From: Molanna angustata
Lineage: Eukaryota > Arthropoda > Insecta > Trichoptera > Molannidae
Direction of reading: 5' to 3'
DNA: 64,000 nucleotides
Assembly: GCA_963576475.1 (NCBI GenBank)
Contig: OY754980.1
Coordinates: 25,512,986 to 25,576,985 of the forward strand
Each line of letters opens with the position of its first letter. The first letter of the stretch is position 1. Position numbers and translations under genes: made by a program. Below the pieces are notes generated by a model. It was given only the letters and a program-made list of their open reading frames with translations, did no database searches and was not told the origin of the DNA. Shown here one piece after another: positions 22,496 through 38,274 of this stretch.

Positions 22496-22560
22496 ATATA
22501 CCTACTCGCCGCTTGCATGGGTTGTGAGGAAGTGTTTATAATTATTATTAATATTATTGT
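22496..22560 (+). repeat. SINE tail fragment
   Basis: CTCGCCGCTTGCATGGGTTG then GAGGAAGTGTTTATAATT and ATTATTA. It matches the end of the SINE at 36470-36676. Confidence 0.55.
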
Positions 22561-23270
22561 TAAAACTTCACCAGCTCTTACGTAGTTACGTTAAATTTGT
22601 ACACGAAATGTTTTTATTGCTATGGTACACTTCGTAAATGATAATAGTTCCGGCGAAAGTTAGAATAAAACTAAAGAAAATATGTCTACCTTACTGATTA
22701 TTATCCATTACTGGTACAGACAAATTCAATTAACTTACCCTGGTGTTAATTAAAGTTAATTATTTACAAAAGGGTAGAGCGCCCAAAATATACATAATAT
22801 ATACATCCGTTTCCTATCTATTTGTTGGTCTGATGATAATATCTACTTAATCCATTCAAATATATAAACATTATGTATTATGCATACATGAAACATATCG
22901 CGATGCACAAAGCTGTTTAATAATTGAATATGTTAATGCCTCAATATTACGAATACATGAAACAATCACATCCGGACTCCTATAGGACTTACGACCCTTA
23001 ATATGCTGGCTTAGGTGATTGCTTTATAATGCGTTAAATTATGGTCTTTTAACGTGTCCCCATATCAAATTTAAATCCTTTTTATACGTTTCAACTTGAC
23101 CTCTGGACTTTCTTGTTTTGCTCTTATTTTATTTAAGTACACAATGCAGTAGCTCATTACGCGATCTTAAAACGTTCTTGTCTTGTCTTCAGTATAAATC
23201 AGTTTTCAATCATAATCGAATTTAATCTTAATCTACATGCAATCATAAAAAAAAAATCGTTATACCCTTG
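22561..23270. other. AT-rich stretch without a recognised feature
   Basis: No ORF, hairpin or family match that I can support. Confidence 0.4.
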
Positions 23271-23274
23271 TATA

Positions 23275-23700
23275 ACCTGGGTATACGGATGTACACAAAA
23301 ATACACACTAAAGTACCTTCTAATGTATGAAATACGAAAAAATATTGTATACTTATCACCTAATATGTGATATTATATACAACGTTTTTCCGTGAAAAAA
23401 GGTAAAATTTAGAGTTTTTTTTAAATAGCAAGAATATTAATTAAAATATTATAATAATAAAAAACTCAGCCGGTTGACTTTCATATTCTCTTTCGATTGG
23501 AGTAAAAATCTGCATCATAGACCTCGTAGTTCTTTTAGTTAATTTCAAATTTCAAACAACTCATTCAATAGAATAAAGATATACATACAAATTGCTCCTT
23601 ATTTCAAAGACGTATTTTTTTGAGGGTACTGGGGAAATTATTTTCAAAATATTAGTACTATATAGCCTCTTACGATCAAGGTTTAGTATGAAATCGTCAT
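23275..23700 (+). repeat. Dispersed element, second copy at 38275-39370
   Basis: Shared blocks in the same order: GCATACGGATGTACA-like start, TTCTAATGTA(T/C)GAAA, ACGAAAAAATATT, AAAACTCAG(C/A)CGG, CATATTC(T/C)CTTTCGATTG-like, TTTTTGAGGGTACTG-like. The 38-kb copy has about 600 additional bases in the middle. No protein-coding frame. Confidence 0.6.
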
Positions 23701-25420
23701 TCATTTTTATATAATTTAAAACAATTACTTAAGTAGGTAATTAATTTTAATCTAAAAGATTTCTACAGTCTGAAATAATGTAAACTTAATCAACTCCATG
23801 AGTTTATTATCATAAGCCAATCTCTTTCAACCAACTACAGTAGCACAGTTTCACTTTATCGTGCACGTGTATATCATAATAATGTATACCAACTTTTGGT
23901 CTGAAGTATTATTTTTTAGTATGTTCTAGTCAATTCATAGATTCAAGAGTCATGGTTACAGTAAGTACGCAACCTTGCCTTTTTTATAAATCGAAAACTT
24001 GAGTGCTACTGAGTAGGTATCTTGGAAGTTTATGAATATAATTAGATACATTGTTTACCCTCAATTCTAAGACAGTAGCGCATTTTCACTTATTATAATT
24101 TAACCACTGATACGACAAGTGATGACGTAGCGTCATGACAGTCGATTAAATTAAAGATAATAAGAGAGTGATACATGTGTATGATTCATACATACAGTGT
24201 CACTCTCTTTACTGAGAGAATTTAGACGACTAATGCATTAAAGTCACATTTCTTTTATAATTATCTAGATACGAGTATATAAATAAATCTATCTGTGAAG
24301 CGTTGATTTGAGTTATTTGTTTTGTAAGAATTAAAAAAAAAATTGTGACTAACATTTGATACATAGCATCTGTTTGAATGAATGAATAATATATTTCCAA
24401 CAGTATAAATATTACAAAGGAACAAAATACAATTTAATTTATACCTAATTACAATTTTACGATATTTTTTTCTTCCACACATTTGGAAATTTTACTGGCT
24501 CGCTAGACATGTCTGTTCTGAGGCAGTACTAGTTTAAAATTGCTATGGCTACTCTGCAATCATATGATTTGTTTTCTTTTTTCTTCACATATTCCATTCA
24601 CTTAGAACATCACTTAAAACCAGGATGAAAAACTCTAAAACCTCTATCTCAAAAAATCTAAGAGTACCGAGGCAAGTACGAGTAAGAGTACCTTCTCTAC
24701 CCAATCTACTTCAGCCAACATAATATAATATCTTGTTTTTTTATTGTATATCTAATACAAGTTACATATTTTCAAGTCACATTTATTTTCAAATTAAGTA
24801 TCTATTTGAATAAATCTTTTTGTAAATAATTGATTTCATTTATTAGTTTTGTAAGAATTATTACGGATTCATTACATGGCTAATCTTTGATTCATACAGA
24901 GACAATGTTTAATATGTTTATTTACTGTGTAAGAATTCAAACATATCAAACTCGTTGTCTTATTCAAATAAATATTAATTGAAGTGATAACAATGGATTC
25001 CCACTAAGTCTATGCTTCCGTGTGATTATCTTATAAGTACCTAGTTAAAAAAAAACATTATTTCATTATTAAAACAAGAACATATTATGTGATACATCCA
25101 CATACATTTCCTTAACTAAGCAATAATAAAATAAAAATAAAATAAATAATAATATAAATATATACAAATGTAGGTATAATAAAATAAATAATATACAAAT
25201 GTAGGTATAACTTGAGTAGTTTGACGTATTTATTTTGGTTGACTCTTTTAAATCTGTAACATTGGTAATCCTCACCTGATAACAGTAATTTTGGTGTCAA
25301 ATGAATTGTTGTAAAATCGTGCATGCGGTGATTGATGTAATATCATCAACGTATAAAGTAAATAAACAGTAAAAACATTTAAATTCATCTATACAACTGT
25401 GTTAAAATTATTGTTACAAA
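23701..25420. other. AT-rich stretch; one local duplication
   Basis: AATATACAAATGTAGGTATAA-like strings occur twice at about 25160-25210 (~37-bp tandem). An ACACTGTATG-type inverted pair surrounds 24165-24215 (GAGAGTGATACATG / GTGTCACTCTC). No gene recognised. Confidence 0.45.
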
Positions 25421-25444
25421 GTATTCAGTGCCGCAACCTACACT

Positions 25445-27149
25445 ATGAATGTGGTTTGTAGTGCGTGTGGACTAAGTCTAAAAAAAGACGAGTCAATTAA
25501 ATGTAGCAAATGTGGAGGAGAATACCACTATCCATGCGTGGGATTCTCTCAGGAAAGTTTCAACAAGCTGAGTGATTCATCTAAGGATTCGTGGAAGTGC
25601 TGCAGGGGGAAGAAAATTGTGGAAAAGGAAAAGAGTACTGCAGATCATATTATAATCCTAAAAGAAGAACTATTCGCTTTACAAAAGAAGAGCCATGACG
25701 AGTTAATAAAAAGACTGGAAGAACAAACTAATCTCATGCAATGTATGTTGAAAGAAAATGAAGAGTTAAAAGAAAGCCTCAAATTTCTATCAGGAAAGTA
25801 CGAAGACCTTAACCAAAGGATGAATAAACAGGAAGAAGAATTTCTGGATAAACATAAAATATTGTCCGACCTGCAGTTTGGATTCCGTAAAAATATGGGT
25901 ACCCAAGAGGCAATAGGATGTCTGACGGCGCGACAGGTTAGCATACTAGACAAGGGGGATAGATGCATCACAGTCTACCTTGACCTTGCCAAAGCTTTCG
26001 ATACGGTCTCACACAGGTTACTGCTGTCAAAGCTAGCTGAAATGGGAATTTGTGGAGCAGTATATCGTTGGTTTACTGATTATCTTCTTGGCCGCGTACA
26101 AAAGACTAAAATAGGGGACTACTCTAGCGATAAGTCTGAAATCTAGTTTGGGGTGCCTCAGGGAAGTGTTTTAGGGCCAGTTCTGTTCCTGATCTATATA
26201 AATGGCCTGATGAAGCTCAATATGATGGATGGAGACATTGTATCATTTGCAGATGACACAGCAGTTATTTTTAGTGATAATACATGGGACGGCGTACATA
26301 AAAAAACTGAGCAAGGCCTTAAATTGATTAAAACTTGGTTGGACAATAATCTACTTACACTAAATACAGACAAAACTGTTTACATGACCATGAGTATAAC
26401 GAACAGAGACGATGACTATCTAAAGACCAAAAACTTGAAAATACATTCCTGTTTACAGAATCCCTCAGACGATGGTACACCTTATTTATGTGAATGCCCG
26501 AGCATTAAAAAAGTCAAAGACATTAAATACCTTGGAATAATTATAGATGAAAGACTTGACTGGAAACAACACATACAAAACACATCTGAAAAAAAAAAGG
26601 AAAACTGTATTTATATTCAAGGAAATAAGAAACATGCTATCTCTAAAAACATTAAAATCTATTTATTTCGCTCTTGTACAAAGTATACTAACATATGGAA
26701 TATTGGGTTGGGGGGGAGCCACCTTAGCTGCCCTAGATCCGCTTATTAAAAGCCAAAAAGCCGTTGTAAGGGTCATAAATAAAAAACCATATAGACATCC
26801 ATCCGACCAACTGTTTCGCGAATTTGGTGTACTTGACGTTAGACAAATATACACAAAAACAATTGTACTACATTACAACAAGCATCAACATCTGCTGATA
26901 CCATTGTCTCATCAACTTTCAACGAGATGTCGCAACGAAAAGCATTATAAGGTGCCCAGGACCAGAACAGAGTTTGCACATAGGCACTTCTCGTTTTTGG
27001 CACCCAGGCTGTTTAACTCGGTTCATGATAAAAACTTTAACCTGAAGAAGTTTATTGGTAATCCTGCACTTAAAGGATTGTTGACGGATTGGCTATTAAA
27101 AATGGGAAGAAAAGATACTGAAAAGGTACTTACCTATGTCCCTGCCTAG
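25445..27149 (+). pseudogene. Composite non-LTR element: PHD finger + coiled coil joined to reverse transcriptase
   Basis: The first frame (25445-26146) has a PHD-like zinc finger, CSACG...CSKCGGEYHYPC...WKC, at residues 4-53, then a charged coiled coil at about 60-135. At about residue 138 (LDKHKILSDLQFGFRKNMGT) it runs straight into the RT domain: YLDLAKAFDTVSH (motif A), then a TAG at 26144, then FGVPQGSVLGPVLFLIYING (motif B) and IVSFADDTAVIF (motif C). An A-run at about 26590-26599 shifts the frame, and thumb plus C-terminus continue as LTYGILGWGGATLAALDPLI to TYVPA with a stop at 27147-27149. No endonuclease domain and no N-terminal RT part is present between coiled coil and RT. The TAG is one transition from CAG, and the rest is well preserved, so the copy is fairly young. 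The clade is jockey/CR1-like by motif. Confidence 0.8.
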
Positions 27150-27177
27150 TGCACAGATGAACAGGGTATGTACGTAT

Positions 27178-27243
27178 GTGGGTGAGCGCGTGTGTGTGTG
27201 GTGTGTGTGTGTGCGTGCGTGTGTGTGCGTGCGTGCGTGCGTG

Positions 27244-27303
<60 letters not shown>

Positions 27304-27395
27304 TGTGTGTGTGTGTGAGGGTGTGTGTGTGAGGGTGTGTGTGTGAGGGTGTGTGCGTGTGGGTGTTTGGGTGTTGGTGTGTGGGTGCAAAACAG
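27178..27395 (+). repeat. (TG)n/(CGTG)n microsatellite in the 3' UTR of the composite element
   Basis: Alternating GT, GTGC and GTGAGG repeats begin 29 bases after the stop codon. The reading frames through it (His/Thr- and Cys/Val-rich) are artefacts. Confidence 0.9.
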
Positions 27396-27459
27396 ACCAC
27401 ACTATATCTGATATTTTTGTTTTGTTTTGTTTATATATATATTATTTTTTTTTTTTTTT

Positions 27460-30702
<3,243 letters not shown>

Positions 30703-30727
30703 CAAATAAAAGTTTTCGCGAAGAGGT

Positions 30728-31857
<1,130 letters not shown>

Positions 31858-31892
31858 GTAAAAAAGATTTTGTAAACTATAATAAATAAATA

Positions 31893-32003
31893 ATATTTTA
31901 CACATGTTGCTGGCGTGGTCTTTGATTTTAGATTATTTTGTAGCTATGTAATTATTAGATTTTACATACTAATATTGCTGATGTGGACCTTGATTTTACT
32001 ACT
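31893..32003 (+). repeat. Two-copy imperfect tandem repeat (~70 bp)
   Basis: TTTTACACATGTTGCTGGCG then TGGTCTTTGATTTTA recurs as TTTTACATACTAATATTGCTG then ATGTGGACCTTGATTTTA. Confidence 0.6.
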
Positions 32004-32075
32004 CAACAAAGGTTGCTTAGATGTTGAAACATGAAGAAAATACACATATGGAGACTGTAATTACCCCTTTACAGA

Positions 32076-32393
32076 ATGCTAAATGAACGACGAAAGAAAT
32101 GCATAGCACGAAAAGTACCTCATGTATTCCAGATGAGCAATGGCGGCTCCACATGCAAAAAGACCAATCGTGGACTGTTGTCGAATTCAGATCTTTTTGC
32201 GTGTAGAGAATCGGAGAAATGGATAGTTAAATTTAAAGGGAGTCCTGTTATAAAAAGGCATCATGATTATGAAACCATAATGGACAAAAAAACGGATATC
32301 GGAAAAAGTAGGGCGGAGAGAGAAAATTTTGAATTCGGGAGAGCGAGGGAAGAACACTTGGATTCTCTTCGTAGAATACGTATATTCAAATAA
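32076..32393 (+). CDS. Unrecognised 105-codon ORF
   Basis: Polar and basic, starting MLNERRKKCIARKVPHVFQM and ending EEHLDSLRRIRIFK. It has no signal peptide, membrane segment or zinc motif that I can see, and no splice context linking it to PACS. The mixed codon content, richer in G than nearby AT sequence, is the only reason to keep it. It may be retroelement-derived or chance. Confidence 0.2.
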   Translation: MLNERRKKCIARKVPHVFQMSNGGSTCKKTNRGLLSNSDLFACRESEKWIVKFKGSPVIKRHHDYETIMDKKTDIGKSRAERENFEFGRAREEHLDSLRRIRIFK

Positions 32394-32784
32394 ATGTTTA
32401 AATCGTTTTTTAACGTTTAATTTATCTGACAACACCGTACTACATCTTCCTCTCCTCTTCCTTTAGTTTTCCTATCATTGCTATGAATATTAATTCATAG
32501 CAATTGCACCAACATAGTTAACTAGTATCTTTCTATGGCTCTGAAATAAAAATCGCGTCAGATATTGGATTTATGACAGGTATTATGGCGGACATTGAGA
32601 CCTGGTTGATCTGTTTTGTGTGAGCCCATATGTTTGTTGAGGTAATGCTTGTGAGTGCAGAAAGTTGAGATTGTATATGCTATCTTCTTTGTTTTTTTTA
32701 CTTTTCTTCTGCTATCTTTATTTATTTTGTAATGTGATTAATTTATTGCCATAGTACACACTGTTTTGTATATTTAACATTTAC

Positions 32785-32872
32785 TCTGGTTGGTTGGAAG
32801 AAATTTCCATTAGGCAATAAGACCGCCAGTGTACAATGTACATAAAGATTTAAATAAATAAATCGAATTGTT
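32785..32872 (+). repeat. SINE/LINE tail fragment
   Basis: CTGGTTGGTTGGAAGAAATT, GGCAATAAGACCGCCAGTGT and an AATAAATAAATC end. It is the same family as 16066-16130. Confidence 0.65.
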
Positions 32873-33692
32873 TTACTTGTTGTTTATACATCTAAGAAAG
32901 AAAATATTTTTACATTTTGTTGGAGAAAAAAATGTATTCAAAAACACGAATTAAAATAATATTTATTTTTAAAATTAATGAATAAAATATAATTAATTAT
33001 TTTTCCAAAAAAAAAAATAACGATTTACTATTACCGAACGTTTTTACCGAGGTGGCTCGGCATTATCAAGGTCTAAATGAAATTCGTTTTTACATTTGTG
33101 AATATTCCATAGGTTGCAATTTGTATATGTATTGGTTTATTTACGGCAAACCAACAGTATTTTTACGTGCAATACATGCAAAATAAAACCAAATTTTTAC
33201 GATTTATGCAAGTCTGATAAAAACCTATATCTGTCTCCTTCTCTCCCATGTATTCCCGTATACCTTCCCCTATCCTCGACCCACATCATCATTAGACGTT
33301 TTACTGTGAACAAGTATTTTTATATAAATCAAAAGGCATACCTATTAATACAACGAAAGTTTAAATTTCAATAGTTGTAGGTACTATTGATATTTTGGCT
33401 TTGACTTGACCTTGTGTTAAGTAGACAGACAGATGTCTATACATAACAAATTTAGGTGTGCCTACTGTGTTTTGCTATTGGTGCACATAGAGTACAGTAG
33501 AATAAGATCTCGAGGTACCTATGGAAGTATGTATGTATGTAATCTGGAGCAAGGTGAAAGTGAATGCAGCGAGCAGCAGACGGAAGATATATTTCCTTTC
33601 TTGGCGACTCTTCGTGGTCGGATGCACACGACGTCATCCACTAGCTGTTGGCGGGTTAACAAGGCAGGCAGCTACTTGCTTTATTTTATGAA

Positions 33693-33847
33693 CAGGGGCC
33701 TGAGCCAAGTTGAAAACGCTTAACAATATCGCCAAACGCTATTTTTTTTTGTATGGGATTTGACGTTTGTTGTAGAATTTTTTTCTACAGTAACAAACAA
33801 CAAACGTTTGGCGGTATCGTTAAGCGTTTTCGATTTGACTCAGGGGC
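33693..33847. mobile_element. Palindromic MITE, TTTGTATGGGATTTGACG core family
   Basis: The arms AGGGGCCTGAGCCAAGTTGA and TCGATTTGACTCAGGGGCA pair, as do AACGCTTAACAATATCGCC and GGCGGTATCGTTAAGCGTT. The left arm holds the core TTTGTATGGGATTTGACG; the right arm has lost its complement, so the hairpin is asymmetric. Confidence 0.7.
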
Positions 33848-33904
33848 AATGATACAATACTCATTGTATTTTATTTATCACACAACACTCTACAATGACA
33901 GCAA

Positions 33905-34100
33905 GAAGGCTGATTACTGCTGCCCAACTAGGAAACCCTGTTCTAGGGCTAGCAGTTTACAATTTTGTACTGGGTTACAGTTCCCGCTCCACATTAAGTA
34001 GGCACACATATCACAATACTATGTACTCACAACCAGCTTAGCTTGGGTCTTCTAAATTTCGAAGCAGACACTGAAAAAAATGGTTTGTGTTTTTTATGGC
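33905..34100 (+). repeat. Dispersed repeat block shared with 13975-14120
   Basis: GATTACTGCTGCCCAACTAG then GAAACCCTGTTCTAGGGCTA and, further on, TTCGAAGCAGACACTG. It immediately follows the MITE at 33693-33847. Confidence 0.5.
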
Positions 34101-34296
34101 TACCGATACTTTAACTAGTGCCCTTGATGTGAGTTATTCACGAAAACGGCGCTATATATATTATCCAAATTATTAACAACTTAATTATTATAACTGTACG
34201 GTTTGGCTGTCACTATAATTTGAGGAAATGTCACTATAATTTGTGGGGCACCGGTTTAGAATAATGCTTCCACATTTTAATATCATTGTTTTCGAG

Positions 34297-34480
34297 TATC
34301 CCGTTAGGGCCGGGTAATCGAAAATACAACGGACAACAAGCAATGAGACTCACCACTCATTCTGAATGTAGTGCCTTCTTAGACGAGACTGGGGTGTGGG
34401 TATACACGCACGTGTTGTGCTCCCTTTTATAAATTAATGCACACCTATCGTTACTCCACATTTTGGGATATATCGAGATA
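34297..34480 (+). repeat. Dispersed repeat, second copy at 57072-57245
   Basis: TATCCCGTTAGGGCCGGGTA, AAAATACAACGGACAACAAG, CTCACCACTCATTCTGAATG, TTAATGCACACCTATCG and CCACATTTTGGGATAT each have a counterpart in the same order at 57 kb. It adjoins a SINE here. Confidence 0.65.
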
Positions 34481-34489
34481 ATACTAATA

Positions 34490-34680
34490 AACACTAACTT
34501 GCACTCTGCGCAAGTGGCGAATTTATTACCACATGTCAATTTCTTTCAACTAAAAAGTGTTTCCAGCCCAGTGAAGTACCTAAGAATCGCGTGATAAATT
34601 AATATAAATAAATTTCTCCCCTGCTTGAGATCGAACCCAGGACGCCCGCACAGAAACCAAACGGCTTACCAACTGTGTCA
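34490..34680 (-). repeat. tRNA-derived SINE
   Basis: On the minus strand AAGCCGTTTGGTTTCTGTGC and GGGTTCGATCTC (B box) form the head; the tail ends with TTGAAAGAAATTGACATGTG and GCGCAGAGTGCAAG. It is the same family as 36470-36676. Confidence 0.75.
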
Positions 34681-35156
34681 TTATGTATGTCGGTATGTAT
34701 GCCACATGATGGTATGAACTATAATTATTTGGTTACATGAAAGTTTGATATTTTTACTAAATTTTTATCAGTGGATTTATAAAATGTATTTTTTCTTTGA
34801 ATATCTTAACACCGAGAGGTCAGTGGCTTTCTTGTCATATGAATATTGACTATATTTATTTTACTTTCATCTTATTTATTGCATGTATATAATATATACA
34901 TAAAACACATGTAGGTATACATAGTTACGAGTAAGTATCTACACCTCTCTGTCGAGCCGACTGTAAATTTGTATGCATTTTGAGACGCCAAGAGGATTTA
35001 AATAACTCAAATAAACATTACATAGAACAAGTTTATTTAGGTAAGTGAGAAGAACATTCACAGACACACTAAATGTTCTACTCCGAATTCCGAGTTCATC
35101 CAATATATGCTGCGAAGCCCTCTAAGTTGGTGTTTTTTGACTTCAAACATAAATAA

Positions 35157-36383
35157 TGTAATAATAATAATAATAATAAGTCATTTGTATAGCGCCGTTT
35201 AATGATTCGAGATCATACCAAGGGCGCTGATAGTCTAATGTTGTGTTGCTCTCTGAAACAAAGCTGTTTTTAATCCTTTAGTGAAAGTGCTCTTGCTTTG
35301 AGCACTGCGGACATCTAGAGGCAGTGAATTCCACTTAATAGGACCACTCACACTAAAGCATCGGTCATAGTAAGCCGCTTTGTTGACTCTGTCCAACTCC
35401 TTTAAGGAATTGTTACTCTGTGATCCAGACGACCTGAGTGTGAGATGCCTCCCAGAGAGATCTCTTCTCTGACACAGCTCTTGTATATATTTTGGTGCCA
35501 GGTTGTTCAAAGCATTATATACTGTCAAACAAATTTTGTAATCAATTCGCTCTGGACACTTCAACCAGTGTAATTCGTTTAGTAGTGGAGTTATGTGACA
35601 TCGTTTTTCTGCACCGAAAATAAGTCTTGCCGCTGTTAAATACCATCTGTAGTCTATCGAGCTGATACTTCGGCAATCCAGCATAAATGCCGTTGCAGTA
35701 ATCAAGCCGAGACACAACGAATGAATTTACAAGTGTTTTAGTCTCGTTTTTCAGTTGTCTGAGTTGAAAAAAACATGAACTGACCGTTTTTGAGATTTGA
35801 AGGTCAAGTGACAACTTATTGTCCAAGTGAATACCCAAGAATTTGACACTTGTAGCTGGCACGAGTGTTTCTCCGTTGATGTTGATAGGAGTACTCTCAA
35901 TGAGGTGCTGTCGCCGTGGTGAAGCTACCCACATAAACTCTGTTTTAGTTGGGTTCAGTTTAAGCTTGTTGCTAGACATCCACGTGGCGACTTTTTCGAT
36001 GCACTCAACAGTTTCTAATTCCAGACGATTTTTGCATATGGGATTACAAAATTTGAAGAGCAAGCGGTCATCGGCATAAGCAAATGAATTAAATCCTTCG
36101 TTTTTAATCAAGTCGTCAAGTCTTTTTATATACAGAATGAATAAAATAGGTCCGAGAACCGATCCTTGTGGCACTCCAAATTTTACAATTTCCGATAAGG
36201 ACGTGTTGTTATTAACCCTCACAGACTGGCGTCTTTCTGAAATATATGAGGTCATCCATTTGAGAAAATTTCCGCAGATTCCATATTCGTGTTCTAAAAG
36301 CTGAATAAGAATTTTGTGGTCTACAGTATCAAAAGCGGCACTCGTGTCTAATATTGACAGACATACATCATCATGGCTTAAAC
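35157..36383 (-). pseudogene. CR1/L2-like non-LTR reverse transcriptase, 5'-truncated, one frameshift
   Basis: On the minus strand from 36383: LSILDTSAAFDTVDHKIL (motif A), SYISERRQSVRV, FGVPQGSVLGPILFILYIKR (motif B), FNSFAYADDRLLF (motif C: YADD), then the thumb to QLDRLQMVFNS. A small indel near 35630-35640 moves the rest into another frame: ARLIFGAEKRCHITPLLNEL, HWLKCPERIDYKI and IKWNSLPLDVRSAQSKSTF to the stop at 35235. The 3' UTR has the L2-like CATTAAACGGCGCTATACAA string and a (TTA)n tail (35157-35180). Apart from the frameshift the copy is well preserved. The RT is cut at a small hairpin at 36384. Confidence 0.85.
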
Positions 36384-36428
36384 TTTGTCGATCTGTTAAG
36401 AGAAATAAATTATCTCAAACAAATCGAG
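36384..36428. repeat. Short hairpin repeat, second copy at 59499-59542
   Basis: TTTGTCGATCTGTTAAGAGA, then AATAAATTATCTCAAACAAA and TCGA. TTTGTCGAT pairs with ATCGA(CA) and GAGA with TCTC. The 59-kb copy preserves both stems despite changes. It marks the point where the CR1/L2-like RT homology stops. Confidence 0.6.
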
Positions 36429-36469
36429 GATTATGAAAACAATTCTTTGATGCCATTTTATGATAGATA

Positions 36470-36676
36470 AGGCCAACCGCCATGTTGGTAAGCGGTTTGG
36501 CTTCTGTGCGGGTGTCCTGGGTTCGATCCCCAGCAGAGGAAAATTCATTTAAATTCATTTCTCACGCAAGTATTGCTTCTCTGGGGTGAAAACTCTGGTT
36601 AGTTGGAAGAGATTGCCATATGGCAATAAACTCGTTGCTTGCACAGGGTGCAAGGAAGTGTTTATTATTATTATTC
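36470..36676 (+). repeat. tRNA-derived SINE
   Basis: TGTTGGTAAGCGGTTTGG (A-box region) and GGTTCGATCCC (B box, 36520-36530) are followed by a body with ATTGCTTCTCTGGGG and a tail GGTTAGTTGGAAGAGATTGC, GGCAATAAACTCG, then ATTATTATTATT. It appears complete and well preserved. Confidence 0.85.
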
Positions 36677-36689
36677 TTGCATAAGGTCT

Positions 36690-36960
36690 TGTAACACTCT
36701 TTGTCTTGGTTTTGCACCCCCTGGTCTTGGCCTTGCAGCGACATATGGGGGCTTGGGCTTGGTCTTGGTCTTGGAAGTCTCGCAAGACCAAGCCTGCTAG
36801 ACTTGCTCATCACTAGGATCAGGACCGTGGACATATTCTGTATGTCCAGGAGCCACATTAGACAGGAATAATTCATTTTTTTGTTACCAGCAGTGAGTAC
36901 ATGTAATATGAAATCAAAGGTGGCCTGATTAAGTTTTTTTTTTTGGCTCTTCACCCGTTA
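36690..36960 (-). repeat. Repeat with TCTTGG minisatellite edge, related to 12599-12722
   Basis: GGGCTTGGTCTTGGTCTTGG at 36750-36775 and CAAGACCAAGCC at 36783 look like the TIR-subterminal repeats of a DNA transposon. The block 36808-36927 is the reverse complement of the repeat at 12599-12722. The transposon class is inferred. Confidence 0.5.
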
Positions 36961-37644
36961 CAATTACTTATGTTATTCTTATTTCTTATAGGTACCGTTT
37001 TTTTATGTGTATTTGTACGTTGCACATTTAAAAAAAAAGTCAAAGCATGTTTTTCTGGATATCCATAAAAAATATGGATCGGTTCAAAAACTTACTGAAT
37101 GTGAAGTCAATTTTATCACGAGCTTCTCAATTCTTCAAGGTCGTTTAAAATGAAGTGACACATTTTTTAAGTTTTAATTTTCATGTAATATTATATACGT
37201 TACAAAAATGATTGTGGAGGCGTAGCTTTGAACGAGTGCCAAAATACTCAACAAATAGTAAAATATTTTTCGTATTGCGTATTCGAAATTTACAGATCAA
37301 TAGTATTGTCAGTCTCATGTTAAAATGCCAACGGGATCACAGTTATAAGTGAGGCGAAAGACCATTGATCACCCGTCTAGTCAATCACCTGAGAGAAAAA
37401 TGGGAAAAACATACTTAAATTCATTTAAAAACTTGATTCTTGATTTCTTCAACGGAATTCTGGTTCTTTAATGAGAAATTAATGGAAAAAAAAATATAAT
37501 TAAATTAATTTAAAAACTTAATTCTTGATTTTATCAACGGAATTCTTGTTCATTAATCTTTTCTTTTTCTCAGTGCTATAAGCTCATACTATCCTCTTGG
37601 ATTCAATTGCTTACTAGCTCAAACGCCTTTTTCACAAATTCTAT

Positions 37645-38250
37645 TAAAACAGGCTGCGCCTAGTGAGGTAATACGTAAATTCCATTGTAATATTTAAGTT
37701 TAGTTATATTGGAATAAATAAAAAAAATAGTACTTATTAAATTTACGATATGAAAAAAATAATTAAATTTTTTTGGCATGCAATCGCAATTTGGGTGGTG
37801 GGGACCGCAAACAACGTACACCGCTTGCCTCCACAGGAATGTCACGAACAGTTCGCGTAAAATTTTGCTTTCAAATGTATCCTCAGTATGCCAGTTGTTG
37901 GCACGTGTCATTTTTTGCTGCAGACAAGCTACTTCCCCAATTTGACGGCATACGTATTCCCGGCTTTACCTCTCTTCTTTTTCTTCTTATCGCGTCGTTC
38001 AACACATCTAAATGCCTATCCGCTCCCATAAGGCCACAAACTCCCATGGCGTCCTCTAGGTGGGTTCGTTCGGTAAAAGTTTCCCAAGCACACTGGCCGG
38101 TTGAACCATCGGGCACGCAAAGAGGTGCTCGGCGTCCTATATATTAGTCCACAGTCGCACATCGCGTCTTCAACCATTCCCCATCTTTTGAGGTTTTTCC
38201 TTGTACGACCAACCCCAGTCATGCCTTGCCTTCTCATTGTACCTGGCCGT
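37645..38250 (-). pseudogene. Jockey/R1-like LINE C-terminus and 3' UTR fragment
   Basis: The minus strand reads GRTRKNLKRWGMVEDAMCDC-GL, then, after a frame slip, EHLFACPMVQPASVLGKLLP, the C-x-C...H...C zinc-knuckle-like end of jockey/R1-type ORF2 proteins. On the plus strand just beyond lies GGCTGCGCCTAGTGAGGT, similar to the end of the 241-bp array unit but in opposite orientation. It is truncated and frame-shifted. Confidence 0.65.
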
Positions 38251-38274
38251 GTATTCGTTTGTTAAGGCCTTTGA

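Noticed and set aside
27130..27402. His/Thr-rich and Cys/Val-rich frames after the composite element
   Set aside because: Translation of the GT/GTGC microsatellite in the 3' UTR.
32076..32393. A later PACS exon
   Set aside because: The sequence does not match the furin-binding or middle regions of PACS and lacks suitable splice sites in the right phase.
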